Positions 10,150 through 21,505 of a stretch of 30,836 nt of DNA are shown here, piece by piece. The translations under genes were made by a program, and so were the position numbers. The stretch comes from Carex sylvatica (Eukaryota; Streptophyta; Magnoliopsida; Poales; Cyperaceae). The notes beneath the pieces were generated by a model. That model saw only the letters and a list, made by a program, of their open reading frames with translations. It was not told where the DNA came from and made no database searches. Numbering within the stretch: position 1 is the first letter of the stretch; every line of letters begins with the position of its first letter. Location: NCBI GenBank assembly GCA_964058845.1, contig CAXKVR010000487.1, forward strand, positions 1 to 30,836, given 5' to 3'.

Positions 10150-10286
10150 ATATAGTATATATATTATTACATATTTTAGTACATGATAAGACATTGCTAG
10201 ACACAAACACTGACATCCGTGACAGGGTGAACCACCTTCTCTCAGGCATTCTTTAGTGATTTTACGGATAATTAATGCACTTTTGT

Positions 10287-10315
<29 letters not shown>
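10287..10315. repeat. CA microsatellite (empty site of hAT element 1)
   Basis: About 14 uninterrupted CA units, followed by CGCATTTGATCACAAACTC. In copy A the corresponding CA tract is split by element 1. Confidence 0.95.
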
Positions 10316-10318
<3 letters not shown>

Positions 10319-11017
10319 TTTGATCACAAACTCTTTCTTTTGAAGGCAACTCTACTCCCTAAAACTGATCATTTTTTTAGCTTGTGGGCAACGCAACGCG
10401 CATCTGCTTCTAAAGCGATGATTACAGAATCCTCTTTTTCTGGGGTAACAGAATATTTTAGTTTAGATCTGAACTGTTCAATTAAAATTCGGGTCAATCC
10501 GGCCTGAGATGAAACGTACAGGGCCTCTTTAATTTCGTGCAGATTCTGTTTGGACAGTCTGGATCCAAACAGAAATATTTTGTTAGATTAAGTGATACGA
10601 ATTCATGATTAAACCGGTAGCAGCTAGCAGTACTTCCTTTTTTTCTGAAACTATTTCCTCTCTGTGTTGGGCCGTTGGGGCAACGGTTTCATTCATTGTA
10701 ATGCTATGTTTTGTACGAACTCCAAAACTTGATGGTTATTTTTTAACTATTCAACAGTAGATATTAATTACTATCTCAGTACGTAAAACGGAATTAGCAG
10801 TGTCAATAGGTATTTGGATGGATGCATTTTCAATTTTCCATACTCATATCCTCTTACCCATACCTACCATTTTGTCATATAAATAGTAACTTATCCATAC
10901 TTATACTTATCCTTACCCATTAAAATAGCAGGTAACGAAACAAATAACAATAATTAGTAAAAAACATGATGGCATATAAATTCAAAAATATAACACACAC
11001 ACACATATATATATATA

Positions 11018-11153
11018 GGTTGGCTACTCTACTTACATAAACATATGAAGATATATGCTTATAAGTCATTTTTTCGTTTTCAAAATTCAAAAATGACTTA
11101 TAAGTATATACCCTCATATAGTCATATATGCTTATGTAAGTAGAGTAGCTAAC

Positions 11154-11154
<1 letters not shown>
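11018..11154. mobile_element. Palindromic MITE (copy in duplication B)
   Basis: This is the partner of 4034-4158 but with longer preserved ends: GGTTGGCTACTCTACTTAC at the left, complemented by GTAAGTAGAGTAGCTAACC at the right. It is preceded by CA/TA microsatellites and followed by a C run and a CT microsatellite (to about 11185). Confidence 0.72.
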
Positions 11155-11206
<52 letters not shown>

Positions 11207-11581
11207 GAGGAGGGATCAGATGACACCGTTTTTTGGTGACATCGGATGACACCGTCCATTTTGAAAGTCCAAACGGTCGATCAAAACCGTTCAACTTAAT
11301 GGATATGTTAAAATGTGCTTGCAGATCAAATTTTACATTTTTCGGAATTTATTTACTATTTATTCAGATGGGTTCAAAAATTCAACGGTCTGAATATAGC
11401 GATTTTGTTAAATACTTAATAAATAGTAAACAAATTCCGAAAAATATAAAATTTGATCTGCAAACACATTTTAACATATCCATCAAGTTGAACGGTTTGG
11501 ATCGACCGTTTGGACTTTGAAAACTTTGAAAATGGACGATATTATTCGATGTCACCAAAAAAGGGTGTAATCCGATCCCTC

Positions 11582-11584
<3 letters not shown>
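11207..11584. mobile_element. Palindromic MITE M3 (378 bp)
   Basis: The terminal repeats GAGGAGGGATC and GATCCCTCCTC are perfect, and the arms stay complementary inward for about 150 bases (for example AAACGGTCGATC against GATCGACCGTTT). It is flanked on both sides by TA repeats, so any 9 bp target duplication (ATATATATA) cannot be told from the microsatellite. The 95-codon open frame across it (11233-11520) simply follows the palindrome and is not a gene. Confidence 0.8.
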
Positions 11585-11623
<39 letters not shown>

Positions 11624-12000
11624 GTATCACAAAATATAAAAAATAAAAAAATGATCTCATAATAATTAAATGAAATGATAAAATACTGTATAAATCAGTC
11701 ACAAATTACTAATTGAAAACTATAAAAATTAATTGTTAAATAAATTAATTTTACCATAAATTACTAAATAAAATTTCATATGAAATATAATATAAATTAA
11801 TCTAGTTATAACAAGAAAATTATATAGTTATTTATATAAATAAACATACAATCATATATAATTTTATATTTAATAAATTATTATCCTATAAAGTAATGGG
11901 TACAAAATAGTTCCTACCTATACGGTTATTCAATAAACTAATAATTTATTTTAATCTATATTCATATCCAATAAATAAAAAAAAAAAATTATCTATATCT
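11585..12000. repeat. TA microsatellite and AT-rich filler
   Basis: About 17 TA units at 11585-11619 are followed by about 380 bases of very AT-rich DNA with no gene. This block has no counterpart in duplication copy A. Confidence 0.7.
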
Positions 12001-12327
12001 GCCTTATCAAATCAAATAAACTAATAAAAAAATATGATTGACATCCCTAAACGGAATGAATACCACAAGACACATACCAGCTTCAGACACGTTTAAACAA
12101 TCGATAGAATATTTGCGACAACTAATCATCGGATGAGATGGATCCGGGATCCCTAACTAAGGTTACTGGTCCCAGTCTCCCAGCCGCATGATCGATCTCA
12201 AGATCTTAACCCATATGTTGAAATAGACTGCGCCTATGCTTAACGGGCCTCGAAATTTAGGGGCCTCTTTCCATACTAAAGGTTAAATTTTATAGATTAT
12301 TGGGCCTTAAAGAAAACTCATGAGCCC

Positions 12328-13786
12328 AATTTTCTGGATGGGCTTAATTGTAACATAATTAGTAAACACTGTGGATTAGGTATAACAAAATCTGTTAAAA
12401 GGTAACATGGATTCTCACTCATTACTTATTACGTTCACTAATGGGAAATAATTAATGGATGAGGCTCTACACACAACATAACTAATTACAACATTCTCTC
12501 ATAGGGTTTTTCTAAATAAAAGAAAGAAAGAACATTAACTGATGACTGATGAGGCATATCTGACGAAAGTAAGGAAAACAAAATTGTAATACTATAGCGT
12601 TTGCTTTATTTTTATTTTTTTTTAATAATAAATTTACTTTATGAACATGCTGATTTACATTAATACTTGGCATATTTCAGATGATATTTATTTAGACTGA
12701 TTTGATATCGCAGCTAACAAGTTATTGTTACTAATTATGAATTATTTCAATGGTACAATTCATGAAGACGCCTAATTAATGTTTATTTCCTAGTTAATTG
12801 TGGGTCTAATTGGATCATCACATTAATGGGTTATCTTACTTTATCTCACAAACTCTAATTTGGTAGGATGCATTCCTCAGGAGACAAACCTTTTAACATT
12901 TATTGATGAGTTGAGAAGATGTCTCGCCAAACTCTCTGTTACTTTTTTTAGTGCCAAGTACAAGCTTTATGTGATTTTGTCGTATGATTAGCTAGAGAAT
13001 GTTCTCTATGTTTCATCTGAAACTATAACCAATCCATAGATGTATATTTTTCACCAAATGTATTGCTCTCTCTTATCCCTTGGTTTGAAAGTTAACTACT
13101 TTGAGACATCACCACGTACATCCTTAGTGGAGATTTTAGATAGACCCTGGTCCACCGTGAATATGATGCACCCTCTCATCACAGGTTTAGCCTTTACATC
13201 ACATGTCATTCTCTAAGAGTTCGCTTTACTCTCGTTCAAGATTGAGAACTAGGTTATTCTTGAAGCAATATATACGATATAAAGGGGTAGAACAAAAGAA
13301 AATGACAGCTCATATATATTTTTATACTAAAATAAAATGGTTGGCTTTCAGTTAAATCTCACCAAATTAAGAATTTCATTTTCAACATCCAACAATTATA
13401 CATGAATACCACATATTTCCATTGGATTCAAAGTGTTGGGAGAAATATTTAGGAAACGACAATACCAATTAGATAGTTTGACTACTATTGGTAGCTGTAG
13501 AGCTCTCCTAATGATTGGGACAACAAAGCTTTTTTTTTTCTTTTTGTCCTTTCACAATAAAAGCCCTTAGATACCCTTAGGTTAGAAAAATGCTTTCCTC
13601 CTTCACCTTTCTTCTCTATTTAAATTGTACTTACTTTGGTTCATTTAATACTCACATGTCATTTTGCATTTGCTACGTACATGTTAGAAGATTCTAAGAT
13701 GCAAAGAAATGTCATTTTGTGCTAAGTGCAAGGAAAGTATAACTGCGACAGACACAGGAATTTCAATATGATAAGTCATACGGGAT
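12328..13786. other. Intergenic stretch upstream of the GUX gene
   Basis: I see no gene or complete element. The part 12870-13260 is less AT-rich than its surroundings and could be old repeat sequence, but no ends or coding similarity were found. TATTTAAAT near 13616 could serve as a distal TATA-like box for the GUX gene; this is weak. Confidence 0.4.
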
Positions 13787-15964
13787 ATGGTTTTGCTTAT
13801 AAAGAGACAAGGCATCGTCTCGCCGGAATCCAGTAAGTTTATCGTGTCATGTCGACTTTCACATTTTTGTATTTAATGGTTTCACCAATGAGGCAAAAGG
13901 AATATACACAAATTAAAATGGACAAATTTAACGGTTTCTCCATGTGACTTGCTAGTCCTTATCCTAGTAAATATCTAAATTACACAGTAACAAGTTTCTT
14001 AATTTCATAATTAATGCAAGCAAAAGGAAGTACTATAAAAACAGCTTTTCAATTAAGGAGAACCACAAGTTTGGCAAATATATTTTGTCAGAGGGGTTCG
14101 GATGCAGATTTCACCTTCTGAAGCTTATTCTGGTATTCACAACATGTGGTTCTTTCATGACTCTGCTCGGCTCTTCAAGCATTTCTCATGGGGAGATTCT
14201 AATGCATTCCGGCAGGTAATTTGCACAAATGTCCTCATTTTTGTTTTGGAAAAGAAGATGATTGTTATATATACAATTAAATATATGTACTAGCTACTTC
14301 TGAGTTCTGATATATATTGCCATAATAGAGATATCGATCTTTGTTGTGATACTACACAGATCAAAGCTTGTAAAAATGGGATGGTTATGGGGAAGTGATC
14401 AACCCGACTCAGGATACACTTCGTACTCCACAATTGATTGGAGGAAAATATCAAAAGCCGTAGACAAGCTTGGCATTTCAAAAGAGAACCTAAAAGTCGG
14501 CCTTCTGAATTTCAACCAAGATGAGTTCAACAAATCTCAAACCCTACTTGCTTATTCTGCTGTGTCAAGCATACATCTGGACCAATCAAATGCCACCTGG
14601 GACGAACTATTTCCCGAATGGATAGATGAAGAGGAAGAGTTTAGCATACCGACATGCCCCAAATTACCCCAGCCTAGTGCTCCAAAAGGGGTTTATTTCG
14701 ACCTAGTCATGGTCAAGTTGCCATGCAGGAGGCAGGGGAACTGGTCGAGGGATGTGGGGCGGTTGCATCTGCAGTTGAGTGCAGCTAGAGTTGCGGTAGA
14801 CTCACTTATTGGAGGTGGAAAGAAGGTGCATGTCTTGATAGTTAGTAATTGTTTTCCAGTACCCAATTTGCTCAAGTGCAAGAGACTTGTTACGAGGGAA
14901 GGGGATGTTTGGCTTTACAAACCTGTGTTGGATGAGTTGATCGAGAAATTAAGGCTGCCGGTTGGGTCATGCAAACTTGCGCTACCTTACAATGAAATAG
15001 GTTAGCTTTTATGACAATTATTTTGTCTTATTTCTTACTCAATTATGTTGCATTTATTTGTAATTTTTGTTAATTCTTGGCTACACAGAAGAATTATGTT
15101 GTTTACATAGTTACTATCATACTGCTAGTCTGCTAGTATGGTTAACCTAACTTCTCAATTTATCATTTCTACCTTGGTATATAAATTAATTGAAATGTAC
15201 CTTAAACAGGAAGAAAATATGTGCCTTCCCCGAGCCGTGTTGCATATGCTACAATCCTCCACTCAGAAAATGCATATGTATGTGGCGCAATCACAGCCGC
15301 CCAAAGCATTTGCATGACTGGATCGATGCATGACCTGGTACTCTTGGTTGACGAGTCAATAAGTGCCGACCACCGAGTCGGGCTTGAAACAGCTGGCTGG
15401 AAGATCTGCTCCATTAAGCGGATCCGCAATCCGCATGCTGAGCCCGAAGCATACAATGAGTGGAACCACAGCAAATTCTGGCTTTGGAAACTAACTGATT
15501 ATGACAAAGTTATTTTCATTGATGCTGACCTCCTAATTTTACAAAATATCGATGTATTATTCACCATGCCTGAGATCACAGCAACGGGTAATAATGGAAC
15601 CCTTTTCAACTCGGGCATAATGGTAATTGAACCATCCAATTGCACTTTTGAACTTTTAATGAAGCATATACATGACATAAAATCATACATTGGCGGGGAT
15701 CAAGGCTATTTGAATGAAATTTTCCCTTGGTGGCATAGAATTCCAATGCACTTGAACTTTTTGAAGCATTTTTGGGAGGGAGATTCAGATGTAGTAAAGG
15801 AGAAAAAAACAAACCTATTTGGATCCGACCCACCAATTGTATATGTGTTCCATTATCTAGGGATTAAGTCCATGAGCCGGCCCGGCTCGTTTAGCAGGCC
15901 TACTGACACACAACAACAAATAAAAAGGGTATGTTTGGATGGTATGAGAATAGTGCTATTCTAA
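13787..15964 (+). CDS. GUX: GUX-type glucuronosyltransferase (GT8), four exons, C-terminus truncated
   Basis: GUX enzymes move glucuronic acid from UDP-glucuronate onto the xylan backbone in the Golgi. My model has exons 13787-13832, 14092-14215, 14360-15000 and 15210-15964, all joined in frame at GT-AG introns, giving 521 residues. A type II membrane anchor lies at about residues 24-42 (LLKLILVFTTCGSFMTLLG). The stem and GUX-specific region follow (VGLLNFNQDEF, FPEWIDEEEE, KLPCRRQGNWSRDVGRLHLQL, PVGSCKLALP). The GT8 domain starts at about residue 281 (VAYATILHS), with the metal-binding DAD at 375-377, GGDQGYLNE near 432 and the HxxGxxK motif HYLGIK at 485-490. After this, family members continue with a conserved Trp/Cys/Tyr-rich segment and about 100 more residues; here 31 unrelated residues follow and the stop lies in a MITE-like repeat. 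The gene may be a pseudogene. The 5' end is less certain: an ATG at 13768 is out of frame with exon 2, and TATAAAAA at 14034 could mark another start. Confidence 0.8.
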
Positions 15965-16227
15965 ATCAAGTGCATCCAAACAAACACACTTGTTATTCCG
16001 AACAAGTAGAACAGCGCTATTCTGCTGTTTCAACGAAAAGTATGAATAGTGACTATTGCAAATAGTGCATTCAAAGAATTCAAACTCTATTCCAAAGAGT
16101 GCATTCAAACAACATTTTAGCTATTCTGAATAGTTTGAGTTAGCACTATTCTCTTACCATACTATTGTTATTTGCTATTCTCAATAGTAGCTATTCTCGC
16201 TATTCTAGAGTGCATCCAAACGCACTG
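15929..16227. mobile_element. MITE-like inverted-repeat element at the 3' end of the GUX gene
   Basis: The left end GTATGTTTGGATGGTATGAG is mirrored by the complement of the right end, AGTGCGTTTGGATGCACTCT. The interior is full of alternating CTATTC/GAATAG and TGCATCCAAAC motifs in both orientations. This matches the abundant plant MITEs that begin with a GTTTGGATG-type end. The GUX reading frame runs into it and stops at 15962-15964. A clear target duplication was not found, so the exact ends are approximate. Confidence 0.65.
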
Positions 16228-17832
16228 GGAGCAGTTTGATAAATCTAACACAACTAAGCCACACCATGGAGCTGGGAGTTGAAGTTTGAGCAAAATTAAT
16301 TTGGCTGAATGCCATTTTCAAATCAGTGGCGTGTTGACACTGCCGGGACTCAATTGCCAAATGCTAGAGGGACTTTTATATGATTAGAAGAAACCGGTAC
16401 CATGAGGAATGGTAATGGTTACACATAGTACCAATGTTTGATTTGTTTGTTGGTAATATCTCAAATTGGTTGCTGTATGACTATTCTATGGATATAAAAT
16501 GAAATCGGTTGCTCCAGCAAGCAGTTTTCACAAAGAGAAATAAAATGCTTTATTTAAAGAAACAAAGTTTGCAGTGCCATACCCTTAATCAAGTCCAATC
16601 TGTCAATAAATGCAAATTCGAATTTAAGCTCTAAAATGATAACACAATTCCACAAAAATCTCTCTAGAGTGAAACAACCAATTACTTAAACAAAACAAAA
16701 AAAAGGTAAATTGTTTAACAGTTAAGAGAGAATAGCTACAGTGCCTTGGGGTTACTTTAATAATCCAATTCGCAGGCTCCTATTCCTTTAGCCGGAGGGA
16801 TCGAGAGAGAGCGAGACGGGCCACGGGGTTATTATATAGTCTAGATTTCCACGGTAATATGTATAGAAACTAAAAAAAGAGAAATTAGGAAATAAAGAAA
16901 AATCGATTTTCATTTTGATCCGTATAGAAACAAAGAATTAAAAAAATGGAAGATGTGAGTCTGTTCAATTAAAGAGGGAGAAATAAAGAAACAAAGAAAT
17001 AAGGAAACCAAAAATATATGATTAAATTTAAGTCTGCTCAATTTTAGTTGTAATGTGTGATAGTATGTATGACGAGTATGTTTTTAACTAAATTTAGACT
17101 TTTACACATAAAACATATCTATTTAATTAAAATAAGATAGATTATATAATTTGAGAACTGAGATTAAATTTGAAATTTTATCTTTCAATCACAGCCGTTA
17201 GCGAATCGGACACCCAACATGCTTAATAATAAAATGGAGATGTAAGAAAATACTTCTTTGTGATAACATTTAGTCAGAAATGAACAAGCCCATTGATTAA
17301 TTAACAAATTGATAACCAACCTTACTCACAAATTGCGGAGTGAACCACGTTTACAGGGCAAGAAAACAGAGTGAAGTGGTTAACATGTATTTTCTCAGCC
17401 AATAGATATGGTTGCATGTTGTTAGCTAAGAACTTGGTCTATGCATAGAACTCTATAAACCTCACCTATATTTGTAATTAGAACAGTCCGATCGAATCTT
17501 CCCTTAAATTTAGGGGTGTAGGAGGCGTTAAGTGCCTGCTGACGTCCCGTGCGCAAGGAAATATATAGAATAATTATATAAAATAGAACTATGCAAAAAT
17601 ATTTGGCCGTCGATCTGAGTACAGACCTTCATACGCATCCAACGGCCAAATAGCACCTTGCTGAGAATATGGATACCAAAGCAAGGTCGCATAACAGTTA
17701 ACTGAAAATTTCTCTAATTATAAAATCGATAAAAAGAAATAACACTGATCGAGTTTACTACATTACTACCAAGTCTCATAAAAGCATGCAAAAAACCAAA
17801 AACTAAAACAAGCCTACAAAAAACCCTATATC
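16228..17832. other. Intergenic stretch between GUX and TRM11 (convergent genes)
   Basis: I found no trace of the missing GUX C-terminal exon in any frame. The stretch is AT-rich, with a purine-rich patch at 16790-16830 and two adjacent hairpins at 17601-17687. The right end (about 17700-17832) must include the TRM11 3' untranslated region. Confidence 0.5.
17601..17687. repeat. Two adjacent hairpins
   Basis: ATTTGGCCGT (17601-17610) pairs with ACGGCCAAAT (17642-17651). ACCTTGCT (17655-17662) pairs with AGCAAGGT (17680-17687). Paired short inverted repeats like this are common in MITE remnants. No surrounding element was delimited. Confidence 0.6.
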
Positions 17833-20562
17833 CTAAACATACTTGCCCCTATATTTTGGCTTTGATTCACGATCAAACTTACTTATTCTGTCGTTACTTT
17901 CAAAAACTGCCGAGTGCAAATTTCCTTCTTCCATCCACTTTGCATGGTTCTCCTTGAACTCTCTGTGCCTCTCTTTTGCCACCTCTTCCACCTCTTTTGT
18001 ATAAACTCCAACCTTAACCATGGTTAATAAGTGCCGACCATATCTAGAACTAAGTATCTGCTCACATGAATAAACTAATTTGAAACAAGGATGTTCTGGG
18101 TATTTTATACTATTCATCACACCATCTTCTCTTGAAACAGGATAGAAAAATACCAAACGACCACCCATAACTAGCATTTTTGCAGATAAGTCCAGCAAGT
18201 CATGCACACATTCAGCTAGACTGTATGGTGCAGTAGAGGGTATGTGGTCAACTCGTTTCTCATCAGGAACTGTATACGGGTCAACAGTGCCTTTCAGTAG
18301 TTTTCGGCCACCAGATTTACGTCCCCCAGCACGTACCCCATAAGGCGGATCACAAATAATTGCATCGAACATCTAGTGGAAAAATTATGTCAGTTATTTT
18401 ATAGAAGCTTAAAAGAAAAGAAAAAAAAAAATACATCACTACTTTAACAAAATTGGTTGAATGAGAAGCATAATTAAGCTTTAAATTTATTTTGTACCTC
18501 TTTCAGGCCAGAACGCCAAGGAGGCAGGTTATTATCTGCTCTGAGCAAACCTATTGGCTCTGGTAAGTTGTACTGCACAAGATAAATGAAGTGCATTAAA
18601 AGAAGTTAAGTAGTCTCAAAAAGTCTCTATAGAAGTAAGCAATTTCTCAGAAAACCTGCATGGTTAATTTGTATGAAATTAAATGCTTATAACAGTACCA
18701 GTCAAGACTGGAGTATTCCTTGAGAAAGAACAGAGACAAAATAGTGCATGTAGATCTACAGAAAGAATCTGAAATGAACAATCAATACCTGCTCAAAATT
18801 AGTCCACACATTACAATTGGGTCCCCGTCCATCTCGTACCACTCTTATATCAATATCTGCACCCTGCTAGCTTCCTGTCAGTAGCATACTAGCTAGGAAA
18901 TTGCCCAGATTCAATTGGTTTGATGTGGTGCAAATTAATTCCATCTTCTGACCTATCATTTAGTCCGACATGCTTGTCACAAAGAAAAAATAGACAAAAA
19001 ATGATAAATACTTACCATTGTCATTGCTCCAAAGTGAGCAGCAGCAACCAGAATAGACCCAGTTCCAACAAATGGGTCGTATACCAGCTTACCAGGTCCA
19101 GCAAGCCCCTGATTTGCCATGAGAAATGCAATCTCTGCATCCATGGCTGTGGGGCCAATGTACTTCCTGCTTTTCAGCTGGTACGCAGGTAGGAGACTTC
19201 TATTAGCTGCACCAACCTCCCGGCCGAAAAAAATTGTTTTTTGTAGGACAGGTGGGAGCCCATTATTTGACCCATAATCATCTGTTTCCATTAGCCAGAA
19301 TTTGTGATCTGGCTGTTTCAAATTAACCCGACCCTGTATAGAACATGTTTTTGTTCAGAATGAAAAGTCTTCTCTGACTAGAAATGAATGCTACTTGATC
19401 AAGTACAGTGCCAGGTAGCCTACCCTTCCTATCATAACAAGTACCAGTGTAGTGCCATTAGAGATCATTCAATATGACATTTATTTCACTCTTCTTTGGT
19501 ACAGTTGGTCAACTTGTGCATCTTTTTCTCTGTCTTTGCATTATTGTGAAATAAAATGACAGCATAAAGCTCCATTTCCTATTAAAGAAATACTATGAAG
19601 TACAATAATGCATGCATTGGGGTTTCCATTAACCTAAGAAAAAGAATATGAATGGCAAGCAAGATATATGACTATTTTTTTTTAACTAACTTTACCACAT
19701 TTGAATAAACAGTAAAACTGAGTACAATATTTGCTTAAACCAGGTAGATAGGTTAATTTCATATAACTTTACTACAACTATCAATATCAAGTAACCAATA
19801 ACTGTTATGAAGCAAATCTTAATTAAAACCTTGAAAGGAATATAACTAAGCCCGTGAATTCTTTCGTTTTGCTCCTGAGAGCTGATCACTTTGCCGAAGC
19901 TATCCACAATGATTTTAAAAGTGTTATCTTCGGTCAGATATGGTAGCTTTCTATCTTCAGGATATTCCTTTATTGCTTGCTCTAGTTCTTCATAATCTGT
20001 GCCCTGACCCCACAGTTCATATATTCCCTTTACCAGTAAACCTGAATTTAATGAAGCAACTTATATTAAATCTATTTATAAGATTCACACTATACTACAA
20101 GTGGATGTTAGCATATGCACGAGTGAAAAGTCTGCATAAAAATAATCTTTTTATTATTATCTGCATCAGACACTATAAGTGATGAAATAAATTACATCTA
20201 AGCATTAGTTGGCTGACACAGAACCTAACTTTAAGTTCATTTATGCACAAAAGTGCCTATTCTGAAAAAATAAATTAGAAACAACTTTCCAGAGATATTG
20301 ACGATAAACAGAAAACAGAAAGGAGAAAAGAATCTGAGAGGGAGAAATTACTTCGACTGGCAATCTTGTGAGCGATATCTTCTGAGGGAAGAGATACGAA
20401 ATGGAAGGGGGAATCCATGTGGTGTTTCTCTGGAAGCATCCATTCCACCAGAGGAGAACTCCCACCATTGGCTTCTTCTCTGCCAAAGAGCTCCGCGAGG
20501 GATTCGACCTCTGGCCTCCTGTAGTCCAGCAATCTATGAAAAAACACGCATAAATACCACAT
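17833..20562 (-). CDS. TRM11: tRNA (guanine(10)-N2)-methyltransferase catalytic subunit TRM11, six exons
   Basis: TRM11 makes N2-methylguanosine at position 10 of tRNAs, working with the small activator TRM112. Exons on the minus strand are 20562-20352, 20041-19830, 19333-19016, 18863-18789, 18572-18498 and 18372-17833. All junctions are GT-AG and in frame, giving 476 residues, about the usual length. The start MWYLCVFFHRLLDYRRPEV is the conserved N-terminus of the plant protein. Residues about 1-150 form the N-terminal, THUMP-containing tRNA-binding half. The methyltransferase fold has the S-adenosylmethionine loop DPFVGTGSIL (227-236) and the catalytic DPPYG motif (305-309). The C-terminal tail is Lys/Glu rich (KERHREFKENHAKW). 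I see no frameshift or stop, so the gene looks functional. A pyrimidine-rich leader lies upstream (20563 to about 20690), and a hAT element sits about 200 bases upstream. Confidence 0.95.
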
Positions 20563-20760
20563 GGTAGTCTCTCTCTCGCTCGCGCCCAGTATCGATCAGT
20601 GTTTGTCACTAGAGGAAAGGCGGGAGGCTGCGAGAAAGAGGGAGATGGAAGAAAGGCCGGAAAGGAAGGCGGATTCGAGTTGAAAACCCAAAACCCTGAT
20701 TTATGACTAATTAATTCTTGTCTGGACTAGGTTTTTGTGAGCCTATAGGACAGACCATGA
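20563..20760 (-). promoter_or_regulatory. Proximal upstream region and leader of TRM11
   Basis: It is GC-balanced, with GA/CT-rich runs next to the start codon and no TATA box, as expected for a housekeeping gene. It is cut off from more distal sequence by the hAT element at 20769. Confidence 0.4.
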
Positions 20761-20768
20761 GACGAACC

Positions 20769-21497
20769 TAGGGGTGTAAACGGATACGGATAATCCGCTC
20801 CGTATTCGCTCCGTATCCGGAGATTATCCGTATCCGGATTAAACGGATACGGATAATTGAGGATACGGATACGGATAATTTTTGCATATGGTGAAAAAAT
20901 GGCGGATACGGATACGGATAATTTCATGAATGTGAATATCCGTATCGTATCCGCAATTATCCGGATCCGAAATTACTCCCAACCAACTTTAACTTTACTG
21001 CTCCGGATAGAAGTTGTTATATATTATTCCATATTCATTTCAATCTTAGTTGTGGTATAAATGATAATCCAATATGGTTTTCAATTTAATCTCTTTTTAG
21101 CTAGTGATAGTGCTACAATAATTCAATTTCATTTTGTTTTTACCTCAATTTCTTCATTCTCTATTCTTTTCCATTTAAGACTTTAGTCCGTGAATGTAGT
21201 ATGCTTTTAGTCTCTGCTAAATTGGTTTTAGTCATTGTTTCAATACAACAACAAGTCATTTTTTTGTATCTTACAGTTCATAACTTAATTATCCGACAAT
21301 TATCCGATCCGTATCCGTATTCGAATCCGTATCCGTTGATTATCCGCTCCGTATCCGTATCCGTTTAAGGCGGATATGGTTTTAAATTTTGATATCCGTT
21401 TACTATCCGTATCCGTATCCGTATCCGCTCATTGAAAAACGGATATGGATATGATATTAGCATTATCCGCTCCGAATCCGCTCCGTTTACACCCCTA
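20769..21497. mobile_element. Non-autonomous hAT-type element 3 (729 bp)
   Basis: The ends TAGGGGTGTAAACGGAT and the complement of CCGCTCCGTTTACACCCCTA are matching terminal inverted repeats. A perfect 8 bp target duplication, GACGAACC, flanks it at 20761-20768 and 21498-21505. Both subterminal regions (20778-20960 and 21290-21485) are crowded with CGGATAC/ATCCG motifs in both orientations, typical hAT transposase-binding repeats. The interior is AT-rich and non-coding. It belongs to a different family from elements 1 and 2 (GGATAC rather than GGGTAC repeats). Confidence 0.9.
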
Positions 21498-21505
21498 GAC
21501 GAACC

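Larger units (their letters stand above)
10184..12327 (+). repeat. Dispersed segmental duplication, copy B
   Basis: This is the direct-orientation partner of 1532-4951. Here the CA microsatellite at 10287-10315 is uninterrupted, showing the empty site of hAT element 1. The matching sequence runs to about 11154 and resumes at about 12001. Between these, copy B has CT and TA microsatellites, MITE M3 and about 400 bases of AT-rich DNA in place of copy A's hairpin and SINE-like element. Similarity ends at CTCATGAGCCC (12327). It encodes no protein. Confidence 0.8.

Noticed and set aside
11233..11520. 95-codon open frame
   Set aside because: It lies wholly inside palindromic MITE M3 and its start and end are complements of one another, so the frame is a product of the palindrome.
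1532..12327. The two copies as LTRs of a retrotransposon
   Set aside because: There are no TG...CA ends, primer-binding site, polypurine tract or gag/pol between them, and the internal region contains independent hAT elements and MITEs.
14102..14293. 63-codon frame starting at the ATG at 14102
   Set aside because: It overlaps GUX exon 2 in the wrong frame; splicing it to exon 3 gives a quick stop, whereas the +1-shifted frame encodes the membrane anchor and joins correctly.
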